The notes below the pieces were generated by a model. The model was not told the origin of the DNA and ran no database searches. It saw only the letters and a program-made list of their open reading frames with translations. 43,761 nucleotides of DNA from Clostridium sp. (lineage in GTDB: Bacteria; Bacillota; Clostridia; Lachnospirales; Lachnospiraceae), in NCBI GenBank assembly GCA_023664385.1, contig JAMPFU010000026.1, positions 1 through 43,761 of the forward strand, in the 5' to 3' direction. Position numbers and translations under genes: made by a program. The first letter of the stretch is position 1. Each line of letters begins with the position of its first letter. This document shows positions 1 through 8,120 of the stretch, piece after piece.

Positions 1-53
1 CCTGTGACCCTCTGCTTGTAAGGCAGATGCTCTCCCAGCTGAGCTAAGATCCC
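1..53 (-). tRNA. tRNA-Val (anticodon UAC), 3' part cut off by the window edge
   Basis: Read on the minus strand, the sequence starts with GGGATCT, the 5' half of an acceptor stem. A D-arm follows (GCTC, a loop containing AGCTGGGA, then GAGC). The anticodon stem TCTGC/GCAGA closes the loop CTTACAA, so the anticodon is TAC, which reads the valine codon GUA. The variable region and the start of the T-arm follow, and the window then ends, so the T-loop and 3' acceptor strand are not visible. It is a normal chromosomal tRNA and lies far from the integrase, so it does not look like the attachment site of the mobile element. Confidence 0.9.
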
Positions 54-135
54 ATTTGTTTTTGACACCTTTGCTAGTATACTATTAGAACATATAAATG
101 TCAAGTTGTTTTTCAAAAATATGTGTTTCTTTTTT

Positions 136-166
136 CAAAAAAGAATGGACCGGTGCACCGGTCCAT
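136..166 (-). terminator. Rho-independent terminator of the small membrane protein gene
   Basis: Positions 145-166 form a perfect 22-base palindrome with core GGACCGGTGCACCGGTCC. On the minus strand it is followed by a run of six T. It lies 27 bases past the stop of the 79-aa membrane protein gene and would end that transcript before the tRNA. Confidence 0.8.
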
Positions 167-192
167 CCCCTTTATACTGAAAACGATTCAGA

Positions 193-441
193 CTACTTGT
201 CCTCCTCGTCAGTTTTAACAGGCTCCTCGATTTCATCCTCGTCAAAGAAGCTGTCGTCAAAATCATCAAAGTCATCGAAATCATCAAGATAATCAGGAGT
301 GAGGTACTTGTATACTGCAATACAAATTCCTACAATAATTGTAATAACACCTACAATAAGCGCTACAGACAAGAAAGCATTTTTAGCTTCTTTCACGCAT
401 TCATCTTCCTGTACTACCGTAACTTCATCAATCTTCTTCAT
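193..441 (-). CDS. Small single-span membrane protein with acidic Asp/Phe tail
   Basis: I do not recognise a family. The start at 441 (MKKIDEV) is chosen because an AAGGGCGG-like ribosome site precedes it; the earlier in-frame ATG at 477 has no such site. The product has about 82 residues. A short charged N-terminus is followed by one hydrophobic helix (roughly residues 20-43, rich in V, I, G and A). After KYLTPDYL comes a very acidic tail with repeated D-D-F units and a closing run of Glu, Asp and Lys. It resembles small anchored membrane proteins of Clostridia with low-complexity cytoplasmic tails. It sits just downstream of pcrA but has its own likely promoter and its own terminator, so it is probably a separate unit. 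Confidence 0.7.
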   Translation of the reverse strand: MKKIDEVTVVQEDECVKEAKNAFLSVALIVGVITIIVGICIAVYKYLTPDYLDDFDDFDDFDDSFFDEDEIEEPVKTDEEDK

Positions 442-514
442 ATTCGTTACCGCCCTTTCTCTAATTATATAGTTCATGTCTTTAAGGGTAAAATAAAACC
501 CATCTCATGTAAAG

Positions 515-523
515 ATTATATCA
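515..523 (-). promoter_or_regulatory. Extended -10 promoter upstream of the small membrane protein
   Basis: The minus strand reads TGATATAAT, an extended -10 (TG-n-TATAAT). It lies about 75 bases before the start at 441. No convincing -35 box is seen, which is common for extended -10 promoters. Confidence 0.45.
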
Positions 524-551
524 TAACAAGAATGTTATTTCTACTGTTATA

Positions 552-2798
552 TTATATTTTTTTCATTTTTACCAATGACATAAACATTCTCTTTTCGCCG
601 ACTCGCTCAAAGTCAACGATTATCTCCTTGTCATTTCCGGCAGGAGTGATTGATTTTACAACTCCCTTTCCAAACTTAATGTGCTTTACCGTATCTCCTT
701 CCGAGTAGCTGTCCGCATCAGTGCCGCCCATAGGAAAGGCTTTTCCAAAGCCCGGATTGGCAGATGGATTTCCCGCAAGCTTTGTATACGGATTATTTTT
801 TGAATAATCATTTTGCACCATTTTGGGTCTTCCGTAGCCGACATTTGAAAATATTTTCGGCTTGCTTACAAATGTATCGTCGGAATCCAAATAATGCTTC
901 GGAATCTCCTTTATAAATCTTGAAACATCGTTCATACAGGTTACTCCCCGCATCATACGTTGGCTTGCAGCAGACATATACAGCTTTTCCATTGCCCTTG
1001 TAATACCCACATAGCAAAGCCTTCTTTCCTCCTCAAGCGCATCAGGGTCCTCAGAATCAATGGACAAACCGCTTGGAAAAAGCCTGTCCTCCATGCCGAC
1101 CATAAATACATAGGGGAACTCCAAGCCCTTTGCACTATGCAGTGTCATAAGGGTAACCTTTTCGCTTTCATCCACAACATCAGACTCCTCTGCATCGGAG
1201 ACAAGCGCAATTTCCTCAAGCAGCTCCGTAAGCGTTCCTCCCTCGTGCTGCTCCTCGAAAATAACAACCTTATTTTTCAGCTCACCAATATTTTCTATTC
1301 TTGCCTTTGCCTCGTCTGTGCCCTCTGCATTCAGCTCCATAACATAACCGGTTTTCTCAATTACCTCATCGAAAATTGCCTCCAAAAAGCCCTCGCTGAC
1401 TTTACTTCTGATGCTCTCCATCATATCCGTAAATTTATTAATCTTGTCCACAGAGCGGGACATACCCGGAATTTCCCCAACATCAAGCAGTGCGTCATAA
1501 ATGCTCATACCATTATTGTCAGCAAAATCAGAAACCTTGGCTACGGTTGTATCGCCAATTCCACGCCTTGGAACATTAATGATTCTCCTAAGTGCATTTG
1601 CATCACTTGGATTTGCAAGCACCTTAAGATACGATACAATATCCCTTACTTCCTTCCTTGCATAAAAGTTTGTTCCGCCTACAAGCTTATATGGGATATT
1701 TTCATAAATAAGCTTTTCCTCCAGCACACGCGACTGTGCATTTATTCTGTAAAGGATTGCCATATTTCCATAAGACACACCACTGCGCTTTGCAGATTTT
1801 ATTTTTGATATGGTACCTTCTGCTTCCCTGTATTCATCATTATATTTTGTGAAGGTTATTTTTTCTCCGTCCTCCTTATCTGTCCAAAGCGTTTTGTCCT
1901 TACGTCCCTCATTGTTTGCAATAACTGCATTTGCCGTATTCAATATGTTTGCCGTAGAACGATAATTTTGCTCCAGCTTTACAACCATAGCGTCAGGATA
2001 TTCCTCCTCAAAATTGAGAATGTTATATATGTTGGCGCCACGAAATTTATATATGCTCTGATCATCATCACCAACCACGCATAAATTTCTGTATTTAGCG
2101 GCAAGCTGTTTTACAAGAATAAACTGTGTGTGGTTTGTATCCTGATACTCGTCAACCATTATGTACTTAAATCGTTCCTGATATTCAGCAAGAACGTCAG
2201 GATTTGTCTCAAATAAAAAAATGGTCTGGTAAATCAGATCATCAAAATCTAAGGCATTATTTATTCTAAGGCGTCTTTGATATTCTCTGTATATTTTTGC
2301 TATCTGCTGATCTCTAAAGCTTGTGGCGTTTTCCTTTTCGTAATCGTCAGGTGAAAGGTAATTTTCCTTCGCCTTTGATATGGCAGCAAGCATAGCCTTC
2401 TCCGGATAAAGCTTAGGGTCAAGATTTAAGTATTTAATTGTCTCTTTCATGACAACCTTCTGCTCGTCCGTGTCATAAATGGAAAAATCCTTTGTGCCTC
2501 CTATACATGCAATGTGCTTTCTGAGTATTCTGACACACATGGAATGAAATGTGCTTACCCAAACTCCCTCAGCACCCTCTTTTACTATTCTGTCTACTCT
2601 TTCCCGCATTTCCTTTGCAGCTTTATTGGTAAATGTGATTGCCAATATATTATATGGGTTTACGTTATGTTCTTCCATAAGGTATGCGATTCTGTGAGTA
2701 ATGACGCGGGTCTTGCCGCTTCCAGCTCCCGCAAGAATAAGCAGAGGCCCGTCGGTATAGCAACAGGCCTCTGACTGCTTATCATTTAAACCGTTCAA
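552..2798 (-). CDS. pcrA: ATP-dependent DNA helicase PcrA/UvrD (SF1A)
   Basis: This is a 3'-5' DNA helicase of repair and rolling-circle replication. All SF1A motifs are present in 748 residues. They are the Q-motif (Q8), Walker A AGAGSGKT (23-30), motif Ia TFTNKAA, Walker B DEYQDT (about 216), GDDDQSIY, motif IV QNYRS, TLHSAKGLEF (about 556) and YVGITRA (about 599). The last 50 or so residues (GDTVKHIKFGKGVV and what follows) match the C-terminal Tudor-like domain that binds RNA polymerase in Gram-positive PcrA. The start is TTG at 2798, directly after the pspA TAA and in the same frame, so no other start is possible ahead of Walker A. PcrA translation therefore probably depends on ribosomes finishing pspA. 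Confidence 0.97.
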   Translation of the reverse strand: MNGLNDKQSEACCYTDGPLLILAGAGSGKTRVITHRIAYLMEEHNVNPYNILAITFTNKAAKEMRERVDRIVKEGAEGVWVSTFHSMCVRILRKHIACIGGTKDFSIYDTDEQKVVMKETIKYLNLDPKLYPEKAMLAAISKAKENYLSPDDYEKENATSFRDQQIAKIYREYQRRLRINNALDFDDLIYQTIFLFETNPDVLAEYQERFKYIMVDEYQDTNHTQFILVKQLAAKYRNLCVVGDDDQSIYKFRGANIYNILNFEEEYPDAMVVKLEQNYRSTANILNTANAVIANNEGRKDKTLWTDKEDGEKITFTKYNDEYREAEGTISKIKSAKRSGVSYGNMAILYRINAQSRVLEEKLIYENIPYKLVGGTNFYARKEVRDIVSYLKVLANPSDANALRRIINVPRRGIGDTTVAKVSDFADNNGMSIYDALLDVGEIPGMSRSVDKINKFTDMMESIRSKVSEGFLEAIFDEVIEKTGYVMELNAEGTDEAKARIENIGELKNKVVIFEEQHEGGTLTELLEEIALVSDAEESDVVDESEKVTLMTLHSAKGLEFPYVFMVGMEDRLFPSGLSIDSEDPDALEEERRLCYVGITRAMEKLYMSAASQRMMRGVTCMNDVSRFIKEIPKHYLDSDDTFVSKPKIFSNVGYGRPKMVQNDYSKNNPYTKLAGNPSANPGFGKAFPMGGTDADSYSEGDTVKHIKFGKGVVKSITPAGNDKEIIVDFERVGEKRMFMSLVKMKKI

Positions 2799-3482
2799 TT
2801 ATTTAAGTCCCATCTGAGCCTTCAGAGCCTCAAGCTCGCTCTGTATGGCTGTGTCAGGAGCGGCGTCATACTTAGCTGCCAAAGCATCAACTCCGCTGTC
2901 CTCTGCTGATAAATTAAGCTCAGACATTGCATTTGCCTTATCAAGCATACTGTCTGCCTTCGCTTCCATTCTCTCAAATGCACTCATGCTTCCTGACGTA
3001 TCCCCAATCGAGGAATTAAGCTTATTCAGTCTTTGCTGGGTTTTTGCAACCTTCATCTTTGATTTGATTGCATCTCTCCTTGTGTTAAGCTCATTGATGT
3101 CATTTACAAGCTTATCATGCATCTGTCTCATCTTCATTGCATTTGCAGATGCCACATCATACGTCTGCTGTAAGCTTGCCTGCTTAGCCGTAAGCTGTGC
3201 CTTCTGCTGAAGGAATTTTGTTGCATCTCCCTCATTGCCTGCAAGCAGTGCTTTCTCTGCATATGACTGCATCTTTGCAATCTCGCTGTTGCACTCCTCA
3301 AGCTCTCGCCTACATCTTTGCTCATCAGCCATAACTGCAGCAGTCTCCTCCTTGACGGAAGCAAGATCCTTTGTAAGATTTCTCATGGTTTGGTCAATCA
3401 TCTTCTCCGGATCCTCTGCCTTATCAAGAAGGGCATTGATATTGGCTGCCATTATGTCCTTAAATCTGCTAATGATACCCAT
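2799..3482 (-). CDS. pspA: PspA/IM30 family protein
   Basis: The 227-aa protein is almost wholly helical. It starts with the typical MGIISRFKDIMAANINALLDKAEDPEKM, split here as MGIISRFKDIMAANI and NALLDKAEDPEKM, which matches the amphipathic membrane-binding helix and hairpin start of PspA/IM30/LiaH. A long coiled-coil region rich in Glu, Lys, Gln and Ala follows. These ESCRT-III-like proteins coat and stabilise stressed membranes. A strong AGGAGG site precedes the ATG. A promoter lies at 3567-3595, so the gene heads a two-gene unit with pcrA, whose UUG start touches its stop. Coupling an envelope-stress protein to a helicase is not an obvious functional pairing, and the link may be only transcriptional. 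Confidence 0.93.
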   Translation of the reverse strand: MGIISRFKDIMAANINALLDKAEDPEKMIDQTMRNLTKDLASVKEETAAVMADEQRCRRELEECNSEIAKMQSYAEKALLAGNEGDATKFLQQKAQLTAKQASLQQTYDVASANAMKMRQMHDKLVNDINELNTRRDAIKSKMKVAKTQQRLNKLNSSIGDTSGSMSAFERMEAKADSMLDKANAMSELNLSAEDSGVDALAAKYDAAPDTAIQSELEALKAQMGLK

Positions 3483-3566
3483 AAATTTGTTTACCTCCTA
3501 ATTATGTATATGTTTTGTGTTAAAATACATTCAATATATTAGCGCAATGTAATTTATCATAGGTCA

Positions 3567-3595
3567 ATTATACCCAATGACCCCATTTTATTCAA
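3567..3595 (-). promoter_or_regulatory. Sigma-A type promoter of pspA-pcrA
   Basis: The minus strand reads TTGAAT, a 17-base spacer, then a perfect TATAAT. It leaves a leader of about 78 bases before the pspA start. The rest of the 3483-3678 gap is AT-rich, and I see no clear terminator for purC in it. Confidence 0.65.
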
Positions 3596-3678
3596 TATGA
3601 AAAAAATAAAGTTATATTTTATTTTACATAAAAATGGTGTTTTATTGTTTATTTTTTGCACGATAGAACACATTTGCA

Positions 3679-4383
3679 CTACTTGCTCTGCATACGTGCA
3701 AGCACTTCCTTGTATGTTTCAATAAGGTCGCCTATATCCTGTCTGAATACATCCTTGTCATATTTCTTATTTGTATCAACATCCCAAAGGCGGCATGAAT
3801 CAGGCGATATTTCATCTGCAAGAAGTATCTCGCCGTCAGCAGTCTTACCAAACTCAATCTTAAAATCAACAAGCTTTAGGTTAAATTTCAGAAAAAACTC
3901 CTTGAGAAGCTCATTTATCTTGAGGGTTGTTTTCTTGATGTATGCATATTCCTCACGTGTACAAAGCTTAAGTGCCACTGCATGGTCCTCATTAATAAGG
4001 GGATCGCCGTAATCGTCATTCTTGTAGCTTATCTCAAATATAGGCTCATCAAGGACAATTCCCTCCGGTGCGCCAAGCCTCTTACAAAATGAGCCTGTGG
4101 TGATATTTCTTATAATTACCTCAAGTGGGAATATCTCAACCTTTTTCACCCTGATGTCCCTGTCATTTAACTTTTCAAGCATGTGGGTTTTGATACCCGC
4201 CTCCTCAAGCATATCAAATATGATACAGGAAATGGTATTGTTCAATACGCCCTTTCCTTCAAACTGATCGTGCTTAACACCGTTTCCTGCGGTGGCATCA
4301 TCCTTATAGTGAATCAGGTATTCATCTGCCTTATCTGTCTCGTAAACCTGCTTTGCCTTTCCTTCATAAAGTAAATTAGCCAT
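3679..4383 (-). CDS. purC: Phosphoribosylaminoimidazole-succinocarboxamide synthase (SAICAR synthetase)
   Basis: This enzyme joins CAIR and aspartate with ATP to give SAICAR in purine synthesis. Its 234 residues match the usual bacterial length. Visible signatures are the N-terminal nucleotide-binding strand LYEGKAKQVYET, the central EVIIRNITTGSF, and near the C-terminus LADEISPDSCRLWD. It starts 18 bases after purE with a GAAGGAG site, so the two form a purE-purC operon. The product of PurE isomerisation is the substrate of PurC. Confidence 0.97.
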   Translation of the reverse strand: MANLLYEGKAKQVYETDKADEYLIHYKDDATAGNGVKHDQFEGKGVLNNTISCIIFDMLEEAGIKTHMLEKLNDRDIRVKKVEIFPLEVIIRNITTGSFCKRLGAPEGIVLDEPIFEISYKNDDYGDPLINEDHAVALKLCTREEYAYIKKTTLKINELLKEFFLKFNLKLVDFKIEFGKTADGEILLADEISPDSCRLWDVDTNKKYDKDVFRQDIGDLIETYKEVLARMQSK

Positions 4384-4401
4384 TTTTTATACTCCTTCAT
4401 A

Positions 4402-4890
4402 TTAATTATATTTTGCCATTACTTCCTCATTTGCCTTCATCGCCGACTTCTCCATTTCTTTTCTGTCAGCGAAAAGCCTGTCCTTTAATTCCTGATTGCC
4501 ATTTGCCATTATCTGAAGTGCAAGATGTGCTGCATTTTTGCTTCCGTTTATGGCAACCGTCGCAACAGGTATTCCTGGCGGCATCTGGACGATTGATAAC
4601 AGTGCATCCATTCCGTCAAGGACAGAGCCTGATATGGGAACACCAATAACAGGTATTACCGTCTGTGAAGCAACAACTCCGGGAAGTGCCGCCGCCATTC
4701 CAGCCGCTGCTATAATAACCTCCGTACCATTCTCATTTGCCTCACGGATAAATGCTGAAAGTCCCTCATGCGCCCTATGTGCAGAAAGGCATCTCACATC
4801 CACCGTAACGCCGTAATCCTTCAGTATCTGTATGGCAGGCTCAACCTTTGGCAAATCACTTGTCGAGCCCATGATTATCGCTGTTCTCAT
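4402..4890 (-). CDS. purE: N5-carboxyaminoimidazole ribonucleotide mutase (PurE)
   Basis: PurE converts N5-CAIR to CAIR in purine synthesis. The 162-aa protein shows MGSTSDLP near the start, the catalytic-histidine block SAHRAHE, and the GMAAALPGVVAS loop of class I PurE. I choose the ATG at 4890 because GAGGAG lies seven bases before it. The upstream in-frame ATG at 4905 would put that ribosome site inside the coding region. It is first in the purE-purC operon, with a likely promoter at 4973-5001. Confidence 0.96.
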   Translation of the reverse strand: MRTAIIMGSTSDLPKVEPAIQILKDYGVTVDVRCLSAHRAHEGLSAFIREANENGTEVIIAAAGMAAALPGVVASQTVIPVIGVPISGSVLDGMDALLSIVQMPPGIPVATVAINGSKNAAHLALQIMANGNQELKDRLFADRKEMEKSAMKANEEVMAKYN

Positions 4891-4972
4891 ATAAAATCTC
4901 CTCATCTATTGTAGATTGTAATATAGCAGACCTAAGGAAACCCTCCGGCTGCGCCAATACTCCATCGGTCAT

Positions 4973-5001
4973 ATTATATAATAGTTTGCAGGGTTTGAAA
5001 A
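4973..5001 (-). promoter_or_regulatory. Promoter of purE-purC
   Basis: The minus strand has TTTTCA, a 17-base spacer, then a perfect TATAAT, giving a leader of about 80 bases. The -35 box overlaps a small hairpin (AGGGTTT/AACCCT, 4990-5005) just after the aminopeptidase stop. I see no purine riboswitch fold or obvious PurR box in the leader. Confidence 0.5.
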
Positions 5002-5008
5002 CCCTTAA

Positions 5009-7084
5009 TTATTGTTCAAAGGGCTTATTCAACCCTTCCGTGCCTGCGAGAACAAATCTTCCATTTTCTATGATTGCAGCTTTCTCTCCGTCAGGCTTAA
5101 CCGCATAGATACCACCGATTTCCTCGTAAGGTATCGTTATGTCAGTATGACAATTAAAATATGCCTTTGCCCGTTCCTCGTCCTCCTCACTTGTTCTAAG
5201 AAGGGAACACTCATTATCCTTTGCTATGATTTCCTTTCCATCAGGATTGTAAAGCCTGTTTTCCTCACTGTAGCTGTAGCATGTGTCTCCCACAGCAAAA
5301 TGTGGTCCCATTTTCTCAGCAATGAGTATCGGAAGCTTATAAATGATGTCATACTTATGTGCCATAACATATGCCGTCGTGTTTGTTCCGATTGCAAATT
5401 CACCGATTGGCAGCGTGTCATGTCCAAACATCAGATTTTCCTTTATAAAGCTTTTATTTTCCTGTTCATCGGAAAAATTATCACAGGTGTATGATGAAAT
5501 TTTCCCATCCTTAAATTCTATTGTAAGATTTGTATATTTCAGCTCATTTAAGTAAACCTCGCTGACATTTAAAATTCCATTCGTTCCCGTTAAACGGGGC
5601 GACGTAAACACCTCCCCAACAGGTATGTTTACATCTGCAAGACAGTTTTCAAAATTTGTTTCCTTTGCAGGCTCATTCAGCTTATGAAGCATAACCCTCA
5701 TGTCAGTTTTATTGCTTCCTCTTCCCACAACATGCACATACTCCGCCTTGTCAAGTGCATCAATCATACACTGCTGCATGCTTCGGTACAAGTCATTGTC
5801 CAGCGTATTTACCTTTACAATCTCATCAAACAGTTCCTCAAAGTTATCACCTATCTCGGGTATCGGATAAGCTATGATTGTAAAGCTGTATTTATCCCTC
5901 GGGATGTATTTGTTTGTTATTTCTGCCGACTTAGCGGAAAATTCCACGGAAAGCTTCTGCTGTCTATCATCAAGCTTTATGACCGTTTCCTTATTCTCAG
6001 GCTGAAAGGGAGCCTCGCCAAAGGTTTCAATCACTGCAGGTCCTGCATATACATATGCCATCTCCTTATTTTTTTCATAGGCTTCCTCAATAACCTCAAG
6101 CTTCCTTTGTATCAATGCCTTATCATAAAATAATGCCTCGTCCATTCTGTGATCGTAGTCATACTGCTTATTTGCAGGACTTCCCACAAATCCTGTGCGC
6201 AGGTTAAGCTTTCGGTTGATACGGCTTACTGCATACCTGAAAATAACAGGGCGAAGTCCATGCTCTCCAAACATTTCTATGGCATATTTTACCATTCGCT
6301 CCTGACCGATTGCATATCTTATGTTGACTGACTTTTTGGGACTTAAATCAATTCTCATTGTCTCAAAGCCTTTGATAAAACCGTTTACATAGGTTGCCGC
6401 CATTGCACGTACCTTATCCTCGGATAAGCCGTTTAAATATTTTGCGGTTTTTATTTCATTTTCACTGATAAATTCTCCATAATAATACAAGTATCTTAAA
6501 TCGCTCAAATCACTGTCCATAATGATGCGGACTGCAAAGGTATTTGTATAATCTATGCCCTCAAGCGTTCTTCTCTCCACTAAAACATCTGCATAATCAT
6601 ACATATAGTAATAAATTGCATTTTTAATTTCCTGCGGTTCGGGAAGCCTGTCATTTTCTGAAAACATACAGTAAACCTGTATGAATAGCTCGCATAGAGA
6701 TACAAATTCCTCCATTTTGTTCTCATAGCAATAGACAATACAGCCTCTTATTTCAGAATAAAGAAAGCACAGCAAATTTCCGTAAGCCTTTCCAAGCCGT
6801 TTTACCGCATAATCAGGGTTGCCAAAGCTTTTCCCATAATGTTCAGGAAGTATGTCCTCATAGAGCCTATGATTGATCTCCCTAAGCGCTTCCTCCTCCA
6901 TCAAAGCCTTGTCTATCTCATAAACATCATAAACATAGAGCATAAACTCTGACACGAAATCAAAGTATTCCTTCAGTGCTGCATTTAGCTCCTTATCACC
7001 ACTTATCGTATCGTTCCACGTTTCATTTGAAATTTCTCCAAGCCTTTCTACTATGAGCTCCAATCTCTCCCAAATATCTTCCAT
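5009..7084 (-). CDS. M29-family aminopeptidase with a long N-terminal extension
   Basis: The C-terminal half carries M29 (AmpS/AmpT/PepS) metal-site signatures: GEVFTSP, IGEFAIGTN, GPHFAVGDT, and a final HTD (in CHTDITIP). These supply Glu, Glu, His, and His/Asp ligands for two metal ions. The family removes N-terminal residues from peptides in the cytoplasm. Standard M29 enzymes have about 370-410 residues. This one has about 691, with about 300 extra N-terminal residues rich in helix and Tyr/Glu that I do not recognise. I start at ATG 7084 because AAAGGA lies eight bases upstream; the GTG at 7099 would include that site. Its substrate range is unknown. Confidence 0.88.
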   Translation of the reverse strand: MEDIWERLELIVERLGEISNETWNDTISGDKELNAALKEYFDFVSEFMLYVYDVYEIDKALMEEEALREINHRLYEDILPEHYGKSFGNPDYAVKRLGKAYGNLLCFLYSEIRGCIVYCYENKMEEFVSLCELFIQVYCMFSENDRLPEPQEIKNAIYYYMYDYADVLVERRTLEGIDYTNTFAVRIIMDSDLSDLRYLYYYGEFISENEIKTAKYLNGLSEDKVRAMAATYVNGFIKGFETMRIDLSPKKSVNIRYAIGQERMVKYAIEMFGEHGLRPVIFRYAVSRINRKLNLRTGFVGSPANKQYDYDHRMDEALFYDKALIQRKLEVIEEAYEKNKEMAYVYAGPAVIETFGEAPFQPENKETVIKLDDRQQKLSVEFSAKSAEITNKYIPRDKYSFTIIAYPIPEIGDNFEELFDEIVKVNTLDNDLYRSMQQCMIDALDKAEYVHVVGRGSNKTDMRVMLHKLNEPAKETNFENCLADVNIPVGEVFTSPRLTGTNGILNVSEVYLNELKYTNLTIEFKDGKISSYTCDNFSDEQENKSFIKENLMFGHDTLPIGEFAIGTNTTAYVMAHKYDIIYKLPILIAEKMGPHFAVGDTCYSYSEENRLYNPDGKEIIAKDNECSLLRTSEEDEERAKAYFNCHTDITIPYEEIGGIYAVKPDGEKAAIIENGRFVLAGTEGLNKPFEQ

Positions 7085-7111
7085 TTTTATTCCTTTCACA
7101 AACCATAAATT

Positions 7112-7702
7112 TCATTCATTCTTTAAATTTCCAAGCTCCGTATTCTTTTGAATAAGTCCCCTTGCATATTCCCACAATGCATCCGAGCCCTCTCCTATTT
7201 TTTCATTTCTTTTCATTACCTGACTTTTTTTAATTTCATGCTCCCTCCATGAAAGACCTTTCGATGCGTCATTTAACAAAAGAGGCTGCACATGGTCAAG
7301 GGTATCGGCAAATTTTGCCTCGGCAGTTTCTCTTGCCTCAAATTCCTCCCACAGCTCTCTCATATATTTTGCCTGGTCAGGAGGAAGAATATTAAATATT
7401 CTGTCTGCCGCCCTTTCTTCACGCTCACGTTTACTTTCATTTCCTGCACTGTCATAAGCGAAAGTGTCCCCTGCATCAATCTCCACCACATCATGTATAA
7501 GCACCATTGTAACAGTCTTAAGAACATCTATTTTTTCATTTGCCTGCTCCGCTAAAAGAACTGCCATAATGGCAAGATGCCAGCTATGCTCGGCGTCATT
7601 TTCCTTCCTGCTGGCATCTGAAAGATAGGTCTGTCTGCCTATCTTTTTTATCTTATCCAATTCCAAAATAAATGCTAACTGCTTTTTTAACCGTTCATCC
7701 AC
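7112..7702 (-). CDS. HD-domain hydrolase, YfbR/HDDC2-like nucleotidase
   Basis: The metal ligands of an HD phosphohydrolase are in order: H in DAEHSWHLA, HD in LIHDVVEID, and D in FADTLDHVQP. The AEHS...HD...D layout fits the HD_3 group (YfbR, HDDC2), which removes phosphate from deoxynucleoside monophosphates. I set the start at GTG 7702 because GGAGGA lies seven bases upstream. The ATG at 7723 would place that site inside the gene. The product has about 196 residues. It lies 27 bases upstream of the aminopeptidase start and is probably co-transcribed with it. The exact substrate cannot be read from sequence. Confidence 0.85.
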   Translation of the reverse strand: MDERLKKQLAFILELDKIKKIGRQTYLSDASRKENDAEHSWHLAIMAVLLAEQANEKIDVLKTVTMVLIHDVVEIDAGDTFAYDSAGNESKREREERAADRIFNILPPDQAKYMRELWEEFEARETAEAKFADTLDHVQPLLLNDASKGLSWREHEIKKSQVMKRNEKIGEGSDALWEYARGLIQKNTELGNLKNE

Positions 7703-7732
7703 AACGCTTCCTCCATCAAACATTACCGCAGC

Positions 7733-8083
7733 CTATAATATGATTATTGCCAGCGGAATTACAAAGGAAATAATATTTAACAATATTGAAATCCTTTTCC
7801 CTCTCACTCCACCTTCCTCTGCCTTGTTGCCCCACATGGCAAAAATTCCACCCACAACAGATAAAATTATGGCTATAATGTAAAGCAGACCAAACAGCTC
7901 CGGTGCATGCCCTCTCGTGGCGATTGAGCATATAACACCCGATATTTCAATTAAAAGTGCAGCTGCCGCCATGATATAAGCAATCACCGTATCTACTGCA
8001 ATTGATGTATCTGTAAAATAATACCGCCTTTTCTTAATTATGCACATAACTTTATATTTTCCCCTATATTCACTATACTTCAT
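7733..8083 (-). CDS. Small three-helix membrane protein (DUF6142-like)
   Basis: The protein has up to 116 residues. It has an RRYYFTD motif near the N-terminus, then three hydrophobic segments (about 35-52, 64-85 and 95-115) with a GNKAEEGG loop before the last. From memory this layout recalls the DUF6142 group of small Lachnospiraceae membrane proteins, but I could not check. The start is unclear: ATG 8083 and the internal ATG at 8047 are both possible, and neither has an ideal ribosome site. The gene is the last chromosomal one before the integrase, and the element end lies within about 40 bases of its 5' end. Insertion may therefore have replaced its natural promoter or N-terminus. Confidence 0.65.
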   Translation of the reverse strand: MKYSEYRGKYKVMCIIKKRRYYFTDTSIAVDTVIAYIMAAAALLIEISGVICSIATRGHAPELFGLLYIIAIILSVVGGIFAMWGNKAEEGGVRGKRISILLNIISFVIPLAIIIL

Positions 8084-8100
8084 CTCGAAATTTTAAATCG

Positions 8101-8120
8101 GTGTACCATTTAGTGTACCA
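8101..8120. repeat. 8-bp direct repeat abutting the int stop: likely element end
   Basis: GTGTACCA occurs at 8101-8108 and again at 8113-8120, separated by TTTA. The second copy touches the integrase stop codon (8121-8123). In Tn916-type elements the terminal recombination region lies next to int, so these repeats are probably recombinase binding sites or part of the attachment core. The matching far end is outside the window, so the core cannot be defined. Confidence 0.5.

Noticed and set aside
1-53. The tRNA-Val as attachment site of the element
   Set aside because: It lies 8 kb from int with intact chromosomal genes between, and the element end is at about 8.1 kb.
960-1808. Long open frame of 282 codons on the plus strand
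   Set aside because: It runs antisense through pcrA, has no ribosome site, and its product (Cys/His/Ile-rich, unordered) has no protein-like pattern.
4906-5008. Purine riboswitch ahead of purE
   Set aside because: The leader is only about 80 bases and lacks the conserved three-way junction and loop sequences.
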